Assembly (NCBI GenBank): GCA_013396915.1
Contig: VWZL01000203.1
Coordinates: 2,052,130 to 2,116,129 of the forward strand
Direction: 5' to 3'
Length of the DNA stretch: 64,000 bases
DNA from: Stercorarius parasiticus
Lineage: Eukaryota > Chordata > Aves > Charadriiformes > Stercorariidae
Shown: positions 13,701 through 25,400 of the stretch, piece after piece
How the letters are laid out: the number at the start of each line of letters is the position of its first letter
Numbering within the stretch: the stretch's first letter is position 1
Program-made: the position numbers and the translations under genes
Notes under the pieces: model-generated
The model's database searches: none
Told to the model about the DNA's origin: nothing
The model's input: the letters and a program-made list of their open reading frames with translations, nothing else

Positions 13701-15199
13701 CAAACTCACTCTTTTCTTGCGATGAGTCCTTTTCCTAGTCAGCAGAACAAGCAGCTGTCTTCACGGAGGTTCACCCCAGCTTGAGACAGAGCTCTGAGCA
13801 GCCAAGGGTCACTCAGGGGTTTTCTTGATGCTTGTCCAGCCACCTGGTGCTCCTACCTCCTGCTCCTGCCCAGAAAAAGCAGCTTCTGCCCAAAAGGGCT
13901 TCCAAGGGCTTACTTTGAGTAACAAGCAACAGACGTGAACATCAGCTCAAGCCTGACCAGTTTTGGCAGCCAACATTAACTTGCAAAGACACCTGCAGAG
14001 ATGAAGGAATTCAGAGTCGGATATTAGAACCTTTTCAAAGACATTTAATTAATCTGACAATGGCTCGGTTTCACAAAGTGTTTCTTTTTACGTCGTACCC
14101 GTTAGAAACCCTCAATCATTCATAGCATTATAATTTATGGTTACGGTTTTGTGTCCTGGTGAATAATTTAAGCTGCATGGGCTGTGAAACTTCTATTACT
14201 AGGTTAACTCTTCGTGTTTTTTCTATGGCAGTTCTTTGAAACGTAAGCCACTGATGCTGTTACTGGTGACTCACCATCTTAGCCAGTATTTTTGATGTAA
14301 AAAAAAATCAGTTATTAAATGGAACATTTTTCTCTTCAGAAACCAGTCCTTTTAACTGTTTCCTATGCAAAGCAGGCACGAAGGTATTTATGGAAAGGGA
14401 TTACATTCCCTGAATCTGCTGGTATTGTTAAGCACCTGGGTTTAGTGAACCTGCGTCTCAGTTAAAAATTTAGACTGAGCCTCAGTTAAAAAACTGTTGT
14501 AGGGAGCCCCTTCAACCAATGAAATATTTTTTCAAGACAATGAAGTTAGCGGAAATGCTTGACCCTTCTGAGATGGAACCAAACAAGGTTATAGATCTGG
14601 TTCTTGCAAATTTTCATAACCACTTTAGCAGTATCACTTTCTTCAGTGTTGGCAGCAACAGAAACAAGAGGATTTGCACACTGAAGCATGAGGAGGCATT
14701 TAGCATTCCTATATTAGTGTGTCACTATTTGATATAAACCTTTTTCCATAGTATACCACTTATATTCTGTGCTGGTATAGCAAGGCCTGTGTGCCAGTAA
14801 TGAGAGAGTTCACACATCTAGGAAAACTCTGACAGTAGATAATTTAAAATAATTCTCTAAACTAAAAATCCTACCAGAAGCTTGCTTTCCTCCATCCCTC
14901 TCCAACCTGGAGTATTTGTCATTAAGGCTTTAATTACATCCTTTCAGAGTGCAATCATCTTCTCTCCCCCCTGCCTTAGGGCCCTTTATTGGATTAAGCA
15001 GGATTTCTGGTGCACATGATTGCTGTGAGATATGTACAGGGCTGAACTGCTCTCCTCCAAGGAGCAACTGAAATCCATAACCAAAGACTGGATAGCTGTA
15101 GGGACTGGAAAACAGGGTCATTTCTTCTCTGGAGCAGTAATTTGAGTCAAACCTAGGGAAAGCTGACAGGAGACAAATTATAGGCTGATACCATCATTC
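10719..15199. other. Non-coding stretch with pyrimidine-rich block
   Basis: From 10719 to about 11340 the plus strand is strongly C/T-rich with many CC and CATCC motifs. This opens plus-strand frames of about 107 codons that I regard as compositional. From 11962 to 13441 there is hardly any open frame; the DNA is T- and A-rich (for example 12160-12290). A small imperfect duplication of CTCAGTTAAAAA lies near 14457 and 14481. No gene, RNA or transposon is recognised. Confidence 0.55.
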
Positions 15200-15300
15200 G
15201 CGGTGGCTCCACTTGTTTCAGTGGATCTGCGCCAGCTTACGCTGTCCCGGAGTCTGGCTCCCTTGGCTTCAGTGGTGTTACACCAGCTGGGGAGTCAGAC
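15200..15300. repeat. Possible ancient amniote interspersed repeat
   Basis: CACTTGTTTCAGTGGATCTG, then CGCCAGCTTACGC and later TTCAGTGGTGTTACACCAGC fit an old, widespread amniote repeat containing a near-palindromic CACTGACTTCAGTGG core next to TTACACCAG. The family name is uncertain and the call is from memory. Confidence 0.35.
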
Positions 15301-16384
15301 CAAGGCAGACACTGACATGTAGCACCCTTCTTCTTGGGGGTGAGCAGGATGCCCAAGGGTGTCCAGTGAGCATCTATGCCAGTAGCTTCCTCTGCCAGTG
15401 CCAGCCAAACTAGCACACACCATGTTGCATGACCAACGTCTTAAGAGAACATACAGGGACACTGTGACCAGACATCAGCTGGTACGCAATTAGGTCTTGC
15501 TGTAATGAAGTTTCTGAGGGCATCTGAGCCACTGTAGAGTTCAGGCTTTCCCTCCATACCTCCAAAGGGAAAAAATTAATGAGGCGCTGGGGTCCCTGTG
15601 TCACTCAACCTGTCATTACAGGATTGGACCTTCTACATGGGATCTATCTGGTCAGAGGCTCCTAAGGCTCAAAACCTCCATCCCATGAATCCATCCCCAT
15701 AACATTGTTAAACTGTAGGAGATACCTTACCTTGGTGAGGACAAGGTATGACTAGGACAGTTAGTGGTGATATTTTTCAGTAATGTGACCCACCGGTTCC
15801 TGTAGAAAGACAGTACGACAGATCCTGTTGGGATTTTATTGTGTTAAGGCAAGCAGCCAAGCATGTAAACCAGCAATGATGAGCTTTATTTTCAGTACAA
15901 CAGGAAAAAAAGAAACTTCTTTTTTATCATGCTAATCCTTATCCATTTCATATCTTTGCTGAAGGACTGCTTGTAGTATACTACACACGAATCCTTCTCT
16001 GGGGAAGGGCTTATGAGAGCCCACCCTAAGCATGCAAAAGACATAAGCTCCTCAAGTGCACAGACCTGTAGAGGGAAAACAAACAAGACCACGACAGCTG
16101 AGGAGCCTGTGTGTATTTTTGGATTTCACTGAAGCGAAGACTCTCTGGGATATAGATTAAGTTCTCTTACTCGTTGTTCCAGCTGTCTTGAAGCAGAGAA
16201 GACAAAGTCTCTCATAAACAGATTGAAAGGTCATTTGATTTTACTGTTGCTTTATTTGAGTACCTCTGTGTCCTTCGCTGAAAAGTTATTGTGTGCCTTC
16301 TTCAGAGATAGTCCTCAGTGATTACCAGTTACGACACATGAGGTGTACATGGAGCATTAGAGATCACAGGACAACATCTGTTCT

Positions 16385-16485
16385 TAATTATAGTGGCATA
16401 AATTTAATAATCCCACTGACTTCAGCAGAGACACTAATGGTTTACAGAAATATAAGTGAAAACAGGATTTGGCCTTTACAGTCTA
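16385..16485. repeat. Possible ancient amniote interspersed repeat
   Basis: AATCCCACTGACTTCAGCAG about 40 bases before AACAGGATTTGGCC follows the same old amniote repeat pattern as near 15.2 kb. It is degraded and the family is not named. Confidence 0.3.
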
Positions 16486-16780
16486 GACCTCACATTAAGG
16501 CACATCTCTATCTTCTCCTGAAAATTAAGAGTATCAGGAACATTGGAAATATTGTTAACTCGGTAAGAAAGAGTACCATTTCCAAGTCACTACCATGATA
16601 CTTGTTTTCTTAGAGTATACTAAATGCTGGTTGGTGGGTTGGTGTTAAAGGTTAACTGCTCATTTGTCAGCAGAATGTTCCCTCCCCTGCCATCCCCAAA
16701 AAATCCCTGTTTGTCATAATTCAAACTTTTGATAAGGATAGAGTGCTTATTATGTCATTTTGATTGTTTTTCATTTCAAT

Positions 16781-16799
16781 TATTTATTTATTTATTTAT
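16781..16799. repeat. TTTA tetranucleotide repeat
   Basis: Four to five TTTA units, an ordinary microsatellite. Confidence 0.8.
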
Positions 16800-18056
16800 C
16801 CTGTTATAATTCAAGGGTAAAAAACTTCAAAGTTGTAAGACATTTTTATTTTCTCCAGCCTAAAGCATTAATTGGTCTAGAATTCACTTCAGCACTTTGG
16901 ATTGTTTCTCATCAAGTTCTAACACCAACAGTCAGAAATGTTAAGATTTCCTATGAAAAGAGCAGGGGGTTTTTTCTGCATTTTTTAGGGAATGTCTTTA
17001 TCTAAACATTGTTAACCTAAGGATTTTTCTTAGAAGTCAGTCATATTTCTATTATTTGCTAAATAGATAATTATATAGATTGATATTTTCACAAATTGCC
17101 CTTTCAGCCAGAATTTCTTCCTCTTGTATTTTTATATATTGATGAAGTGGAGTGCGGGGGAAAAGACATAAGCAACAGGAAGTAGCATATTTGTCCAAAT
17201 GAGAGGAAAAGCAGTAGGTGGGAAGAAACATGAGATCCATAACATCATGGAAGCCCATAAGGCTAACAGACTAGTATAACCTGCCAGCAAAAAGAAGAAC
17301 AGAAGGAAGAAGAAAGAACACAAACCTCCTGGTTCCCTTTGCATGACTTCCCCCTCAAAAGTCAACCTTTCCTCACTCACCAAAGACATCACCTTAGCAA
17401 GACTCTCCTCCTAGTCTAAACACTGGAGATGCATCTGTAGCAGTAGGTGGTAGGAGCTCCTGTGCAGCTCTTGTAGATTTGAGATCATTGGGTGAGCCAC
17501 CGCCAAGGCCTCCCCAGCTGCGCTCCCAACAGGGCAGGATGGCTCACAGCATGGGGTAAAGGATAAGAGACGAGTGAGTCAGCGCCGGCATTTACCTTAT
17601 TGGCTGATGTAGGACAGATAGATGCAGCATCCCTCAAGAAGCTACAGACCACAAATTTCTGCTGTGCTTGCAAAAGAAGGTAGGTATTAGCAGGAGGGCT
17701 TCGATACTGCAAGCTGTGAACACCCAAGGACATTTTTGAGGAATATATTTGGAGGGCTCAAATGCACCGCGGAAAAGGTCTGAGATGCTGCTCAGTCAGT
17801 CTCTAAAGACTCTTTTTCGGTCTCTAAAGAGCCTGAGGAACAGGTCCTACAAGTTAAGGTTCAAGTATAAAATCAATTTAGAACAAAAATTAGAGGCTTT
17901 ATAGAATCTACGTGAATGGAAAAGGACTGAAGGCAGATGTCAGGTTGAAGCCTTTCATTTGGGTATAAATAACATGAAGAATGGGAGGAAGTCATGCCAA
18001 AAAATTTACAGCTTCACAGTATTTGCTGAAAGTCACTACACTATACCCAATCCTAA

Positions 18057-18083
18057 CAATTCTATGATTCTATGATTCTATGA
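18057..18083 (+). mobile_element. Isolated CR1 3' tail octamers
   Basis: Three TTCTATGA-type units in plus orientation match the terminal repeat of avian CR1. The preceding CCCAATCCTAACAA is a weak echo of the consensus end. The 250 bp upstream do not visibly follow a CR1 3' UTR, so this is either a very short insertion, a strongly diverged copy or a coincidental microsatellite. Confidence 0.5.
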
Positions 18084-19512
18084 AAGTGTAAGAGAATTTT
18101 GCCTGATGATGCTTAGCAACTCCTTCCGTTTTATTCAAACATAGAATGAAGAAAACACCATGACAAGTCTTTTCTGAGCCAGAAGGAGTTTGTTTGGCGC
18201 AAGCTAGGGAAGGGATTTGGATCATTCCTTATTATTTCCATAATTTGTTCTACCTATTTATCTGCCTATCTAAATGCCCCTCATTACCTGAGCACTTAAT
18301 ACTTGAGGATCTATTCTGAGTCCTTGTTGCAGATGAGCAATAACAGAGAGTTTATCTATGCTACAGGTTTGTTTACAGGTGGTTATTTATTACCATTGCT
18401 GCTTGCTATCTTGTAATGCTCAAACCCAAGGATAATCTGTTATGTTCATTCTAAGTAAAAAAAAAAAAGAAGTATATACAGGGACTGTGGAGAGAGATAA
18501 TTATAGAAAGAGCACCATCTATTGTCAGGTAAAAAAATGTATTAATGCTGTTTACAGGCATAGAGCTTCAATGATGTGGAGACACAGCTGTGCGATTTGG
18601 ACCCATGCCAGAAGCTAAGTGAAAAGTACTCTGAATGCTTTTGGCCCCAAGATTAAATGGTCTGGGCGATATGAATGTCTCATGTTATGTCTCATAAAAC
18701 ATGAGACACTGTAGCTTACGTAGGGTTGGGAGGTTTTTATGCCAGTTTCTCTATAGGGGTCTGTTAGAAGAAGTGGGTTATGAATGAAAACTGAGTGATA
18801 GTTTGGTGAATGGGGACAGTTGTGGTGTTTAATGGGATATTTGGATGACATGGGGGGGGGAAAAACAAGGCATGAGAAGCCCCAGCTCGCTGCAGGCAGT
18901 GCTCAACTCTGTAGCACAGTGCAGTGTGGCTCATGCCCAAACACAGTAGCTGCACAAAACTTTGACCGAGGCCGTGGGTCCCATTTCTCCACCGGACTCA
19001 GCAGCTTGGGAGCAGCCTTGATCTGACATGGGCAGGGTACTGCCAGGCAGCCAAGGCCAGAGCTGACTCTCTGTGCCATCCTCCATCACCTGGTGCAGAC
19101 AAGCCCAGATGTCCTACACTTACTCTGCCTCTCAGCAGATGCTGATAAAGCCCCTGGACTGGTTTGTGGTTTTGCCAGATTTATATTTGGAGACAGGAAG
19201 AAGGGAAGGAGATAATTCCTCGGTGGCTATTTGGAAAGACTGACTCATTCCAGGCAGTGCAAGTTTTTATGCCAAGTACTTCATAAATCATTTATTCAGT
19301 GCTCTGCATTTTCAGCAGACAACCTTATTATTGGTTTAGTGTCTTAATAAAAATGAAGAGCAATGACTTTCCAGATCAGCTTGTGTGGCCTTTTCTGCTG
19401 CAAACAACAGAAAGGAGAAGAGGTGCCGAAGGAAGCCAACGGGAATGAGTGATAACTTCTTTCCCTCTCCTTCATAAGCTTTCCCATGTAACTGATCCTG
19501 CCTTGGAACTTT

Positions 19513-19526
19513 ACACACACACACAC
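19513..19526. repeat. AC dinucleotide repeat
   Basis: Seven AC units, an ordinary short microsatellite. Confidence 0.75.
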
Positions 19527-20787
19527 GCAAAAGAATAGAAGGTTGCAGAGACACCCCAAACCATCAGAAAGAGTATTTCATCAACTGCATGCAAGCTAAT
19601 AACTCAGCTGCTCGACACATGCAGTTGTGTCCCTTGGAAGAGCACTTATCAATATGCAGAAAATTCAACAATACAGGGGCTAAAGTAGGGCAATATCTTT
19701 GTCCTCCAAATAGATGCATTTAGAGAACATGCCTCTACCTGGAGGCCTGTGCGTGAGGATTGGAACGGGGAATAAAGCAAAATGCAGATATTGGTCCAAA
19801 CCCTGAGAGAGAAGTCCACTGTTTATAGCAGGGGTGAGGGAAAGCGGGCACTGTGTGGGCCAGGCAGCCAAGGGGCCACTAACACCTACTAACTACTCTG
19901 CAGGTAGACAAGCACCAGATGGGTATGAGCAGGGAACAGATGAGGGATGCAGAGATGAGGGAAAGCAGGCAGCTGTCAGCAGAAGCTACAAGCTTGCTTC
20001 TCTGGTTCTCTGATGAGTTAAAGGCCCTCTGATCCTCACAGTGACTGACCACGAAGGAGGTTGTGCTGGGTTACTGACACAGAGGAAAGGGGAAAGCATG
20101 TTGACGTGGGCACAGGGAGGCTGACCACTTTGTCCTAATACTCAAAACTACCGTTTCCTGCTTTATAATAACTGGAATTGGAGCTAGGATCTTGCTACTG
20201 ATGTGCAGAAGATACACCCAGGGATAACACCACTGAAAACAACAGCAGGGAATATCACTTTTCTTGTCTGCCTGGCTAGTTTTGACTAGCCATGTAGTGG
20301 GTCCTTGCTGACCTCTTCTTTTGCTACTACTAGAGGCTCCCTGCCAGCAAAGGATGGGGCCAGCCAAGTGCATCACATGAAAGGCAGTGCAGTCTCTGGG
20401 GGAGAGCACTTCCCAGGACTGGAGATGGCCAGAGACCTGTCAGAAAACACTGCAAACCCCCTCCAGCTTGGTTTGGGCTGGGAAAAAAGGGGGCAGAGGT
20501 GATGTACTTTTGTATGCTTCTCCCAACCCTAGAAGTGCACAACAGCCTATTTGTGCCTCGTTCCCATGAATAGGGCTTGAGCCAAGGCACAAAGTGGGAT
20601 CCCGCTCTCCTTTCTGCTTCCATCCCCGATCCCCACTCAGTTGTCTGTCCCCTGTGAGGAGCACTTTGAGCACAATTGATGCAACAGAGCGCAAAAGCAT
20701 TTCCTTCAGCAAATTATGAGCAAACCCCAGGCTGTGGGTCAAAAGGAACCTTTCTACCCTTCAGGTCTCCTATCTGCAAATGCAATT

Positions 20788-20814
20788 GGAATGAATGAAC
20801 AAATGAATGAATGA
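20788..20814. repeat. AATG tetranucleotide repeat
   Basis: AATG units interrupted once by AACA. It is a short imperfect microsatellite. Confidence 0.75.
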
Positions 20815-21630
20815 GCCAATATCTTATGAGGCACACAAGAGCATTTGTTTCCTTCTAAGGTCTTTCACATTCAGTGTTATTAATTGACTCAAAGGGCAAA
20901 CCACTGTTCGTATGGTCAGGCATGAAAGAAGGGAGAGAGAGCTATTCTGCTTGATGATTACTATATTTTCCACAAGGAATTTAAAAAATTTATTTATTAT
21001 TCTCAATTTAATGGATTTTGTGCTGGTGAAAGGAATAGTGGACATGGTGTTTCACATGTACACCTTCCTTGAATGAAGCAGAGAAGTCCATTTGAATAGA
21101 AATTGATCGCTCTCCAGTCTGTTGGTGCCAAACCACAGTGCCTTGTATCTGTCTCTTCTGAGCCCATGCTTCAGATTTATGTAGCTTCAGTAACCGCACT
21201 CACAGACTCTTCTTTTCCCCTCAGTGGTACTGTTTTTGGAGGAAAGATATACGAGTGCAAATCAAGGCAAGGCAAGCTGAGACTGAAAATGTATGTGCTC
21301 TGGTTTCAGTATCTAAACCAGGTCAAGTACAAGAACCAAGCAAACTGCCATTGTAAGCAGTGAAAAGTGATTTTTTAACCATTATACCAGTGTACATAAT
21401 CCAAAGAAGGATACTGCAGCAGAAAGGATTTTTTTAATTATTATTTATATGCATGCAGGCTGCATGATGTCAGATCTTACAATTCCCTCAGAACATATTG
21501 AATCTGAGGTAGAGTGGGATTAATCTGCTTCATCTCCTCTGTAATCTAGTGCAACTTCTTTCTCTTTCACTCTCACCTTCTTTCCTCCTTCTTGATTACA
21601 CAATAGTCTTATACACCTTTTTCATCAGTA

Positions 21631-21797
21631 GCTAGTAAAGTGCTCAACAGTGATGAGGGGTGTTATATATAGTCTGTATTTATTGATGAGTGAACTAAGA
21701 TAGAGAAAATTGCTGAAACCACTCAGCAGCAGAGCTGGGACTAATACCCAGCCTTCCAGTTCCTTATTGGAGCCCTGCAACTACACCAGCTAGTATA
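21631..21797 (-). mobile_element. MIR-like ancient SINE remnant
   Basis: The plus strand reads as a diverged reverse complement of a MIR-type SINE. TTTATTGATGAGTGAACTAA stands where the family has TTACAGATGAGGAAACTGA. AGAAAATTGC and CAGCAGCAGAGCTGGGACTA follow, then ATACCCAGCCTTCCAG. The order and spacing of these blocks match the family, although many bases differ. The identification is from memory of the consensus. Confidence 0.6.
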
Positions 21798-21904
21798 ATA
21801 GGTTGTTAAGCAATACAGTGGAAATACTCTCATTTCCTGCCTATTGTATGTTTCACTTGCATTTGCATTATATAAACCTGATAAAGGGAACAGCAAAACA
21901 CTAG

Positions 21905-21950
21905 TACTAATGCTAATACTAATACTAATACTAATACTAATACTAATACT
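21905..21950. repeat. TACTAA hexanucleotide tandem repeat
   Basis: Seven full TACTAA units and a partial one, with one variant unit (TGCTAA) in second place. An ACTAGT hexamer sits at each end of the array. It lies shortly after a MIR-like remnant. The near-perfect units indicate a young, probably length-variable array. Confidence 0.9.
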
Positions 21951-22195
21951 AGTAAATACCAAAGTCTACAGTGGGAAGAAAAGGAAAAAGTAAGAGCAAG
22001 GTACAACTCTACCAGAAATATCCTGGGAATTCATAAATACTGGAAGTAATACAGAGAATAAACCAAAACTTTCTCCCCTATCAAGCAGAGCACTGTCTGG
22101 CTGTATAATACTCATTTTGTTATCTGAGGTTTATGAGGAAAGGTGGTTTAAGCCCCAAGCATATGTGTGATAAAGGGTGACTTTTCAGAGTTGAT

Positions 22196-22266
22196 TATTT
22201 GTTTGTTTAGGTTTTTTTGTTTGTTTTAGGTTGTTTTGGGGTTTTGTTTGTTTGTCTGTGTTTTTA
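22196..22266 (+). repeat. T/G-rich low-complexity tract (GTTT-like)
   Basis: Repeated GTTT and TTTTAGG units. It ends in TGTGTTTTTAG directly before an exon-like open frame, so it could act as a polypyrimidine-like tract even though it contains many G bases. Otherwise it is simple low-complexity sequence. Confidence 0.7.
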
Positions 22267-22267
22267 G

Positions 22268-22430
22268 ACAACGTTAAGTACAGCTTTCTTTCTGATGGAA
22301 CTCCAGTTGGGATTCAGGGGGAATTGTGGAGAAATGGGGAAATTATAGCTGAATTCTCAGACTTACGCAGTGCCAAGTGCAGCAGTCCTGGATATGCGAT
22401 TGGCTTGACTGCTATGGAAGGAAATGCTAA
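22268..22430 (+). other. Candidate internal coding exon, unidentified
   Basis: After TTTTTAG at 22261-22267 a frame stays open with unusually protein-like composition (DNVKYSFLSDGTPVGIQGEL, then WRNGEIIAEFSDLR and SPGYAIGLTAMEGNAK). It is bounded on the right by a good donor, AA|GTATGT, at 22431. This would be a 163-base exon with a phase-1 start. The frame runs on to a TAA at 22450-22452 if the donor is not used. The peptide mixes G, E, I and aromatic residues, unlike the S/L/C-rich chance frames elsewhere in the window. I do not recognise the domain and see no neighbouring exon, so chance remains likely. Confidence 0.25.
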
Positions 22431-22452
22431 GTATGTGATCTCACATTTTTAA

Positions 22453-25400
22453 ATGAGAAGAACTAAGGAAGCTATGGCTGAAAAGGGAAAATGAGTCTCA
22501 TCTTCAATATCTGCATTAATCTCAGCAGCAACATGCTTACTAAATACCTATCTTGTGAAATTCTAAGTGATATCTAACTTTGATAACAGAAGATGGTGAA
22601 AGTCCTTCCCAGATGACATCCATCTGGTGACTTATGAGATATGCATTGAGTGTATATCGCATCCAGCCTCACAAGAATTTTTAATCTTTAAAAGTAGTGC
22701 AATATGAAAGCCAAAAATCTTTTTACACCCTTTCTCCATTTAAAAAAAAATCACATAAAATGATTGTAAGTGTAAAAAACAAAGCTACTTTCCACAAGGA
22801 TAACTAGTCCCACATGGAGTTTAAATCAGTATTTCCAGATGAAAAATACTTCAAGGCTTCGTAGATGTTCCACTTATTGAACTGAGCTGCATAAGAGATG
22901 GCACCACAAAGAGCTCTATCAATACAGTTGTGAGGGTCTTTGCAATGACAGCAGGAAATCAGGGGATCTAGACTGTTCTCTAGCTTCAAGAGGTGTTGCA
23001 AAAGACAGGGAAAGACAAAGCTGTTAGGCACAAATACAGATGGGAAAAAGTGTGCTACGTTAGTCCTCAGAAGACCTGTGTTCACCTGCTGGTACTCCCC
23101 CAACTTTTTCTGATGGCTTTTCTGCAAAGAAGTGTCTTAAGACTTCTCCTTCTCCCCGTATTCATTATTAGGAGCATAATCTCATCCAGGCAGGACTGTC
23201 TATCACTAGCTATCTGCTAGAGAGAACTGACACCCAGCGAAGGGAGGCCCTGACCTTGCCAGCTCATTACTGCAGTGTAAACAATAAAGACCAAGAGCAC
23301 ATTACCAAAAGGGCTTCTTTTTCCAGAGTTGCCAATTCAGAACTGTTTCCCAGCACTGATTTTGTCTAAAAGGATGAGTACCAAGGTAATGATGACATGA
23401 GCCATCAGACCCCCTGGAAGCACAGGTGAGCATGGACCAGACCCCAGTAGGGAAGGCGGCTAGTGACAAGTCCTCCAGGAAAACATGACCACCACTGGGC
23501 TTGGCTGGTGTGAAATGCGAGCTGTGCATGACATCCCAGCAGACCAGAGAGACTTTGCCATTCCAGAGGCAAGTGACACTGTCCCTGTCCTCAGAGGGAC
23601 CACAGAAAAGCTCACGCCTTCTCTAAAGTTCAGGGCCACGTGCCTTCCTCTGTTGTGAGGCACAATACAACATGGTACAAGCAGAACTTGATAGATATTG
23701 CTCCCAGTGTCTAGATGCAACAGAAATTCTTCAGTTGCTGGAGGGCCTCTGTCAGGTAGAGCTTCTGCTAGCACAATTGCTCTCTGCTCAGGTGGGCAAA
23801 ATGCAGTCAGCCCCTTCTGAAGATCCAAGTCCTCAGCTTTCCAACAGCTCTGCAGCCTGGAGTGAGTCGTCGTCTACTCAGGGGCAATTTCTTCTTAACC
23901 CTTCTTCAGTTCATCCTTCTTTAGCAAGGAAGTTTCTGGGTTTGTTGTTCTTGCGAGCGCCTTTGCTGTTCTTGGGCATGTGAAATCACCCCCCTTCATG
24001 GCAGGGGGAGGTGTGACCCATTACACAATGCCATTACATTTGGCATTCCCATTCAGGAAGGAGAACGGACAAAAGGGATATTTCACTAATTTCCAAGTCT
24101 TCTGTGTTTCCTGTGGTTATCCAGGACCCAGCACACTCAATGGCCACTGGTAGGAGCAAAGTGTCATGTTTGCAGTCTTGCAGTCTTTCCTAAAGCAGGG
24201 CACCACGCAGCACGGCAGTCAACAGGCTTGGACCACCTCTGGGGGATGAATGTGTCAGCCATGTCAGTAGCAGCAGCAATAAAGGCAAATGTTTTAGCAG
24301 AGTAATAACTCTCACACCCTTGTTTCCGCATGCTTCTCTAACCTATCCCATTAGCTCTCTGTGGGATATCTTTTAAACACAAATGTGCTTTCACGGTGGA
24401 GCCAGCTACTCAGGAGCAACTGCATCAAGCTTGCAGAAAGGAAGGAGATCTTAGAAACAAAATCAAGTCAAGCTGATACTTATGCTCAGGACAGAGGCAC
24501 TTTCCGCTGCTGGTGACTTGTTGAACTAGGAGGGAAGCCAAGAACACCATCTGTAAAGGGAAGATGCAATTTCCCAGTAGTCAAAGCAACTGCAGCCCAT
24601 GTTCTTTGAGACCACAGTATCAACAGAGTATCAGTGAGGTCTGCTTGCCCTCTGCTCCTTGAATTCCTGCCCTTGCCTTCTGAAGAAAGCTTTCCAGTCT
24701 TTCAGGACTTTACCCATAGATAAATGAAGGACAAAATCTTAGTGATCAAGGTCTGGCCTCTGGACTAGTGCCCTGCTCCCATAAGACGGAATCCAGCTGG
24801 GAATAACAGGGAACATTTTGGAGTTGAAATGTTACACCTTTCTCTTCCCTTTATTTTTTTATTATTTTTTTTCCTTTCCTTGAAATATATCTCTCATTTT
24901 GAAGCCTGATAGAGGTATAGAAGATGGGAGGGGAAGAGAAAGAGAGGGAGCTGCAACTAAGCTGAAAATGAATGGAAGGTTATGGACAAGGTGATGAGAA
25001 TAAATTGTATGTCCAGGACTGGAGGAATTACGGCATCTCTGCATGTCTTCAGGCCTTGGGGGACTACACATTTTCTAAAGGAATTCTAAAGAGATTGGAG
25101 GCTCAAATGGGAGGGGAATGAGAGCTCTGCAGTGTGAGGGCTCAAGCGTGCATGACTGTGTGCGTCTGGCATGAAAATAATTGAGTCTTTCTCCCTCTGA
25201 AAAAAATGAAGAGGAGAGCAGCCAGGCAATGCCTTTGGGGAAATCAGCATATGCACAGAGCAGCAACTGTGGTATCTTGGGCATCTGCTGTTTCCAGCAG
25301 GGAACCAGCTTATTCCTTTGGAGCTGCCTGGTAATTTTCTTTTTCAGACCAAAGCCTTCCGAGAGGAGGGGGATTTGGCAGTGCAAAAGAGCACTCTGCG

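Larger units (their letters stand above)
15301..18056. other. Unique non-coding stretch
   Basis: No gene is recognised. It holds a probable old-repeat relic near 16385-16480 (CCCACTGACTTCAGC followed by GATTTGGCC) and a TTTA microsatellite at 16781-16799. A local repeat of TCTCTAAAGA lies near 17801 and 17821. Confidence 0.5.
18084..21630. other. Unique non-coding stretch
   Basis: No gene is recognised. Overlapping reading frames around 20330-20740 on both strands (up to 100 codons) reflect a GC-richer patch. Short microsatellites occur: A11 near 18458, an AC run at 19513-19526 and AATG units at 20788-20814. Confidence 0.55.
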
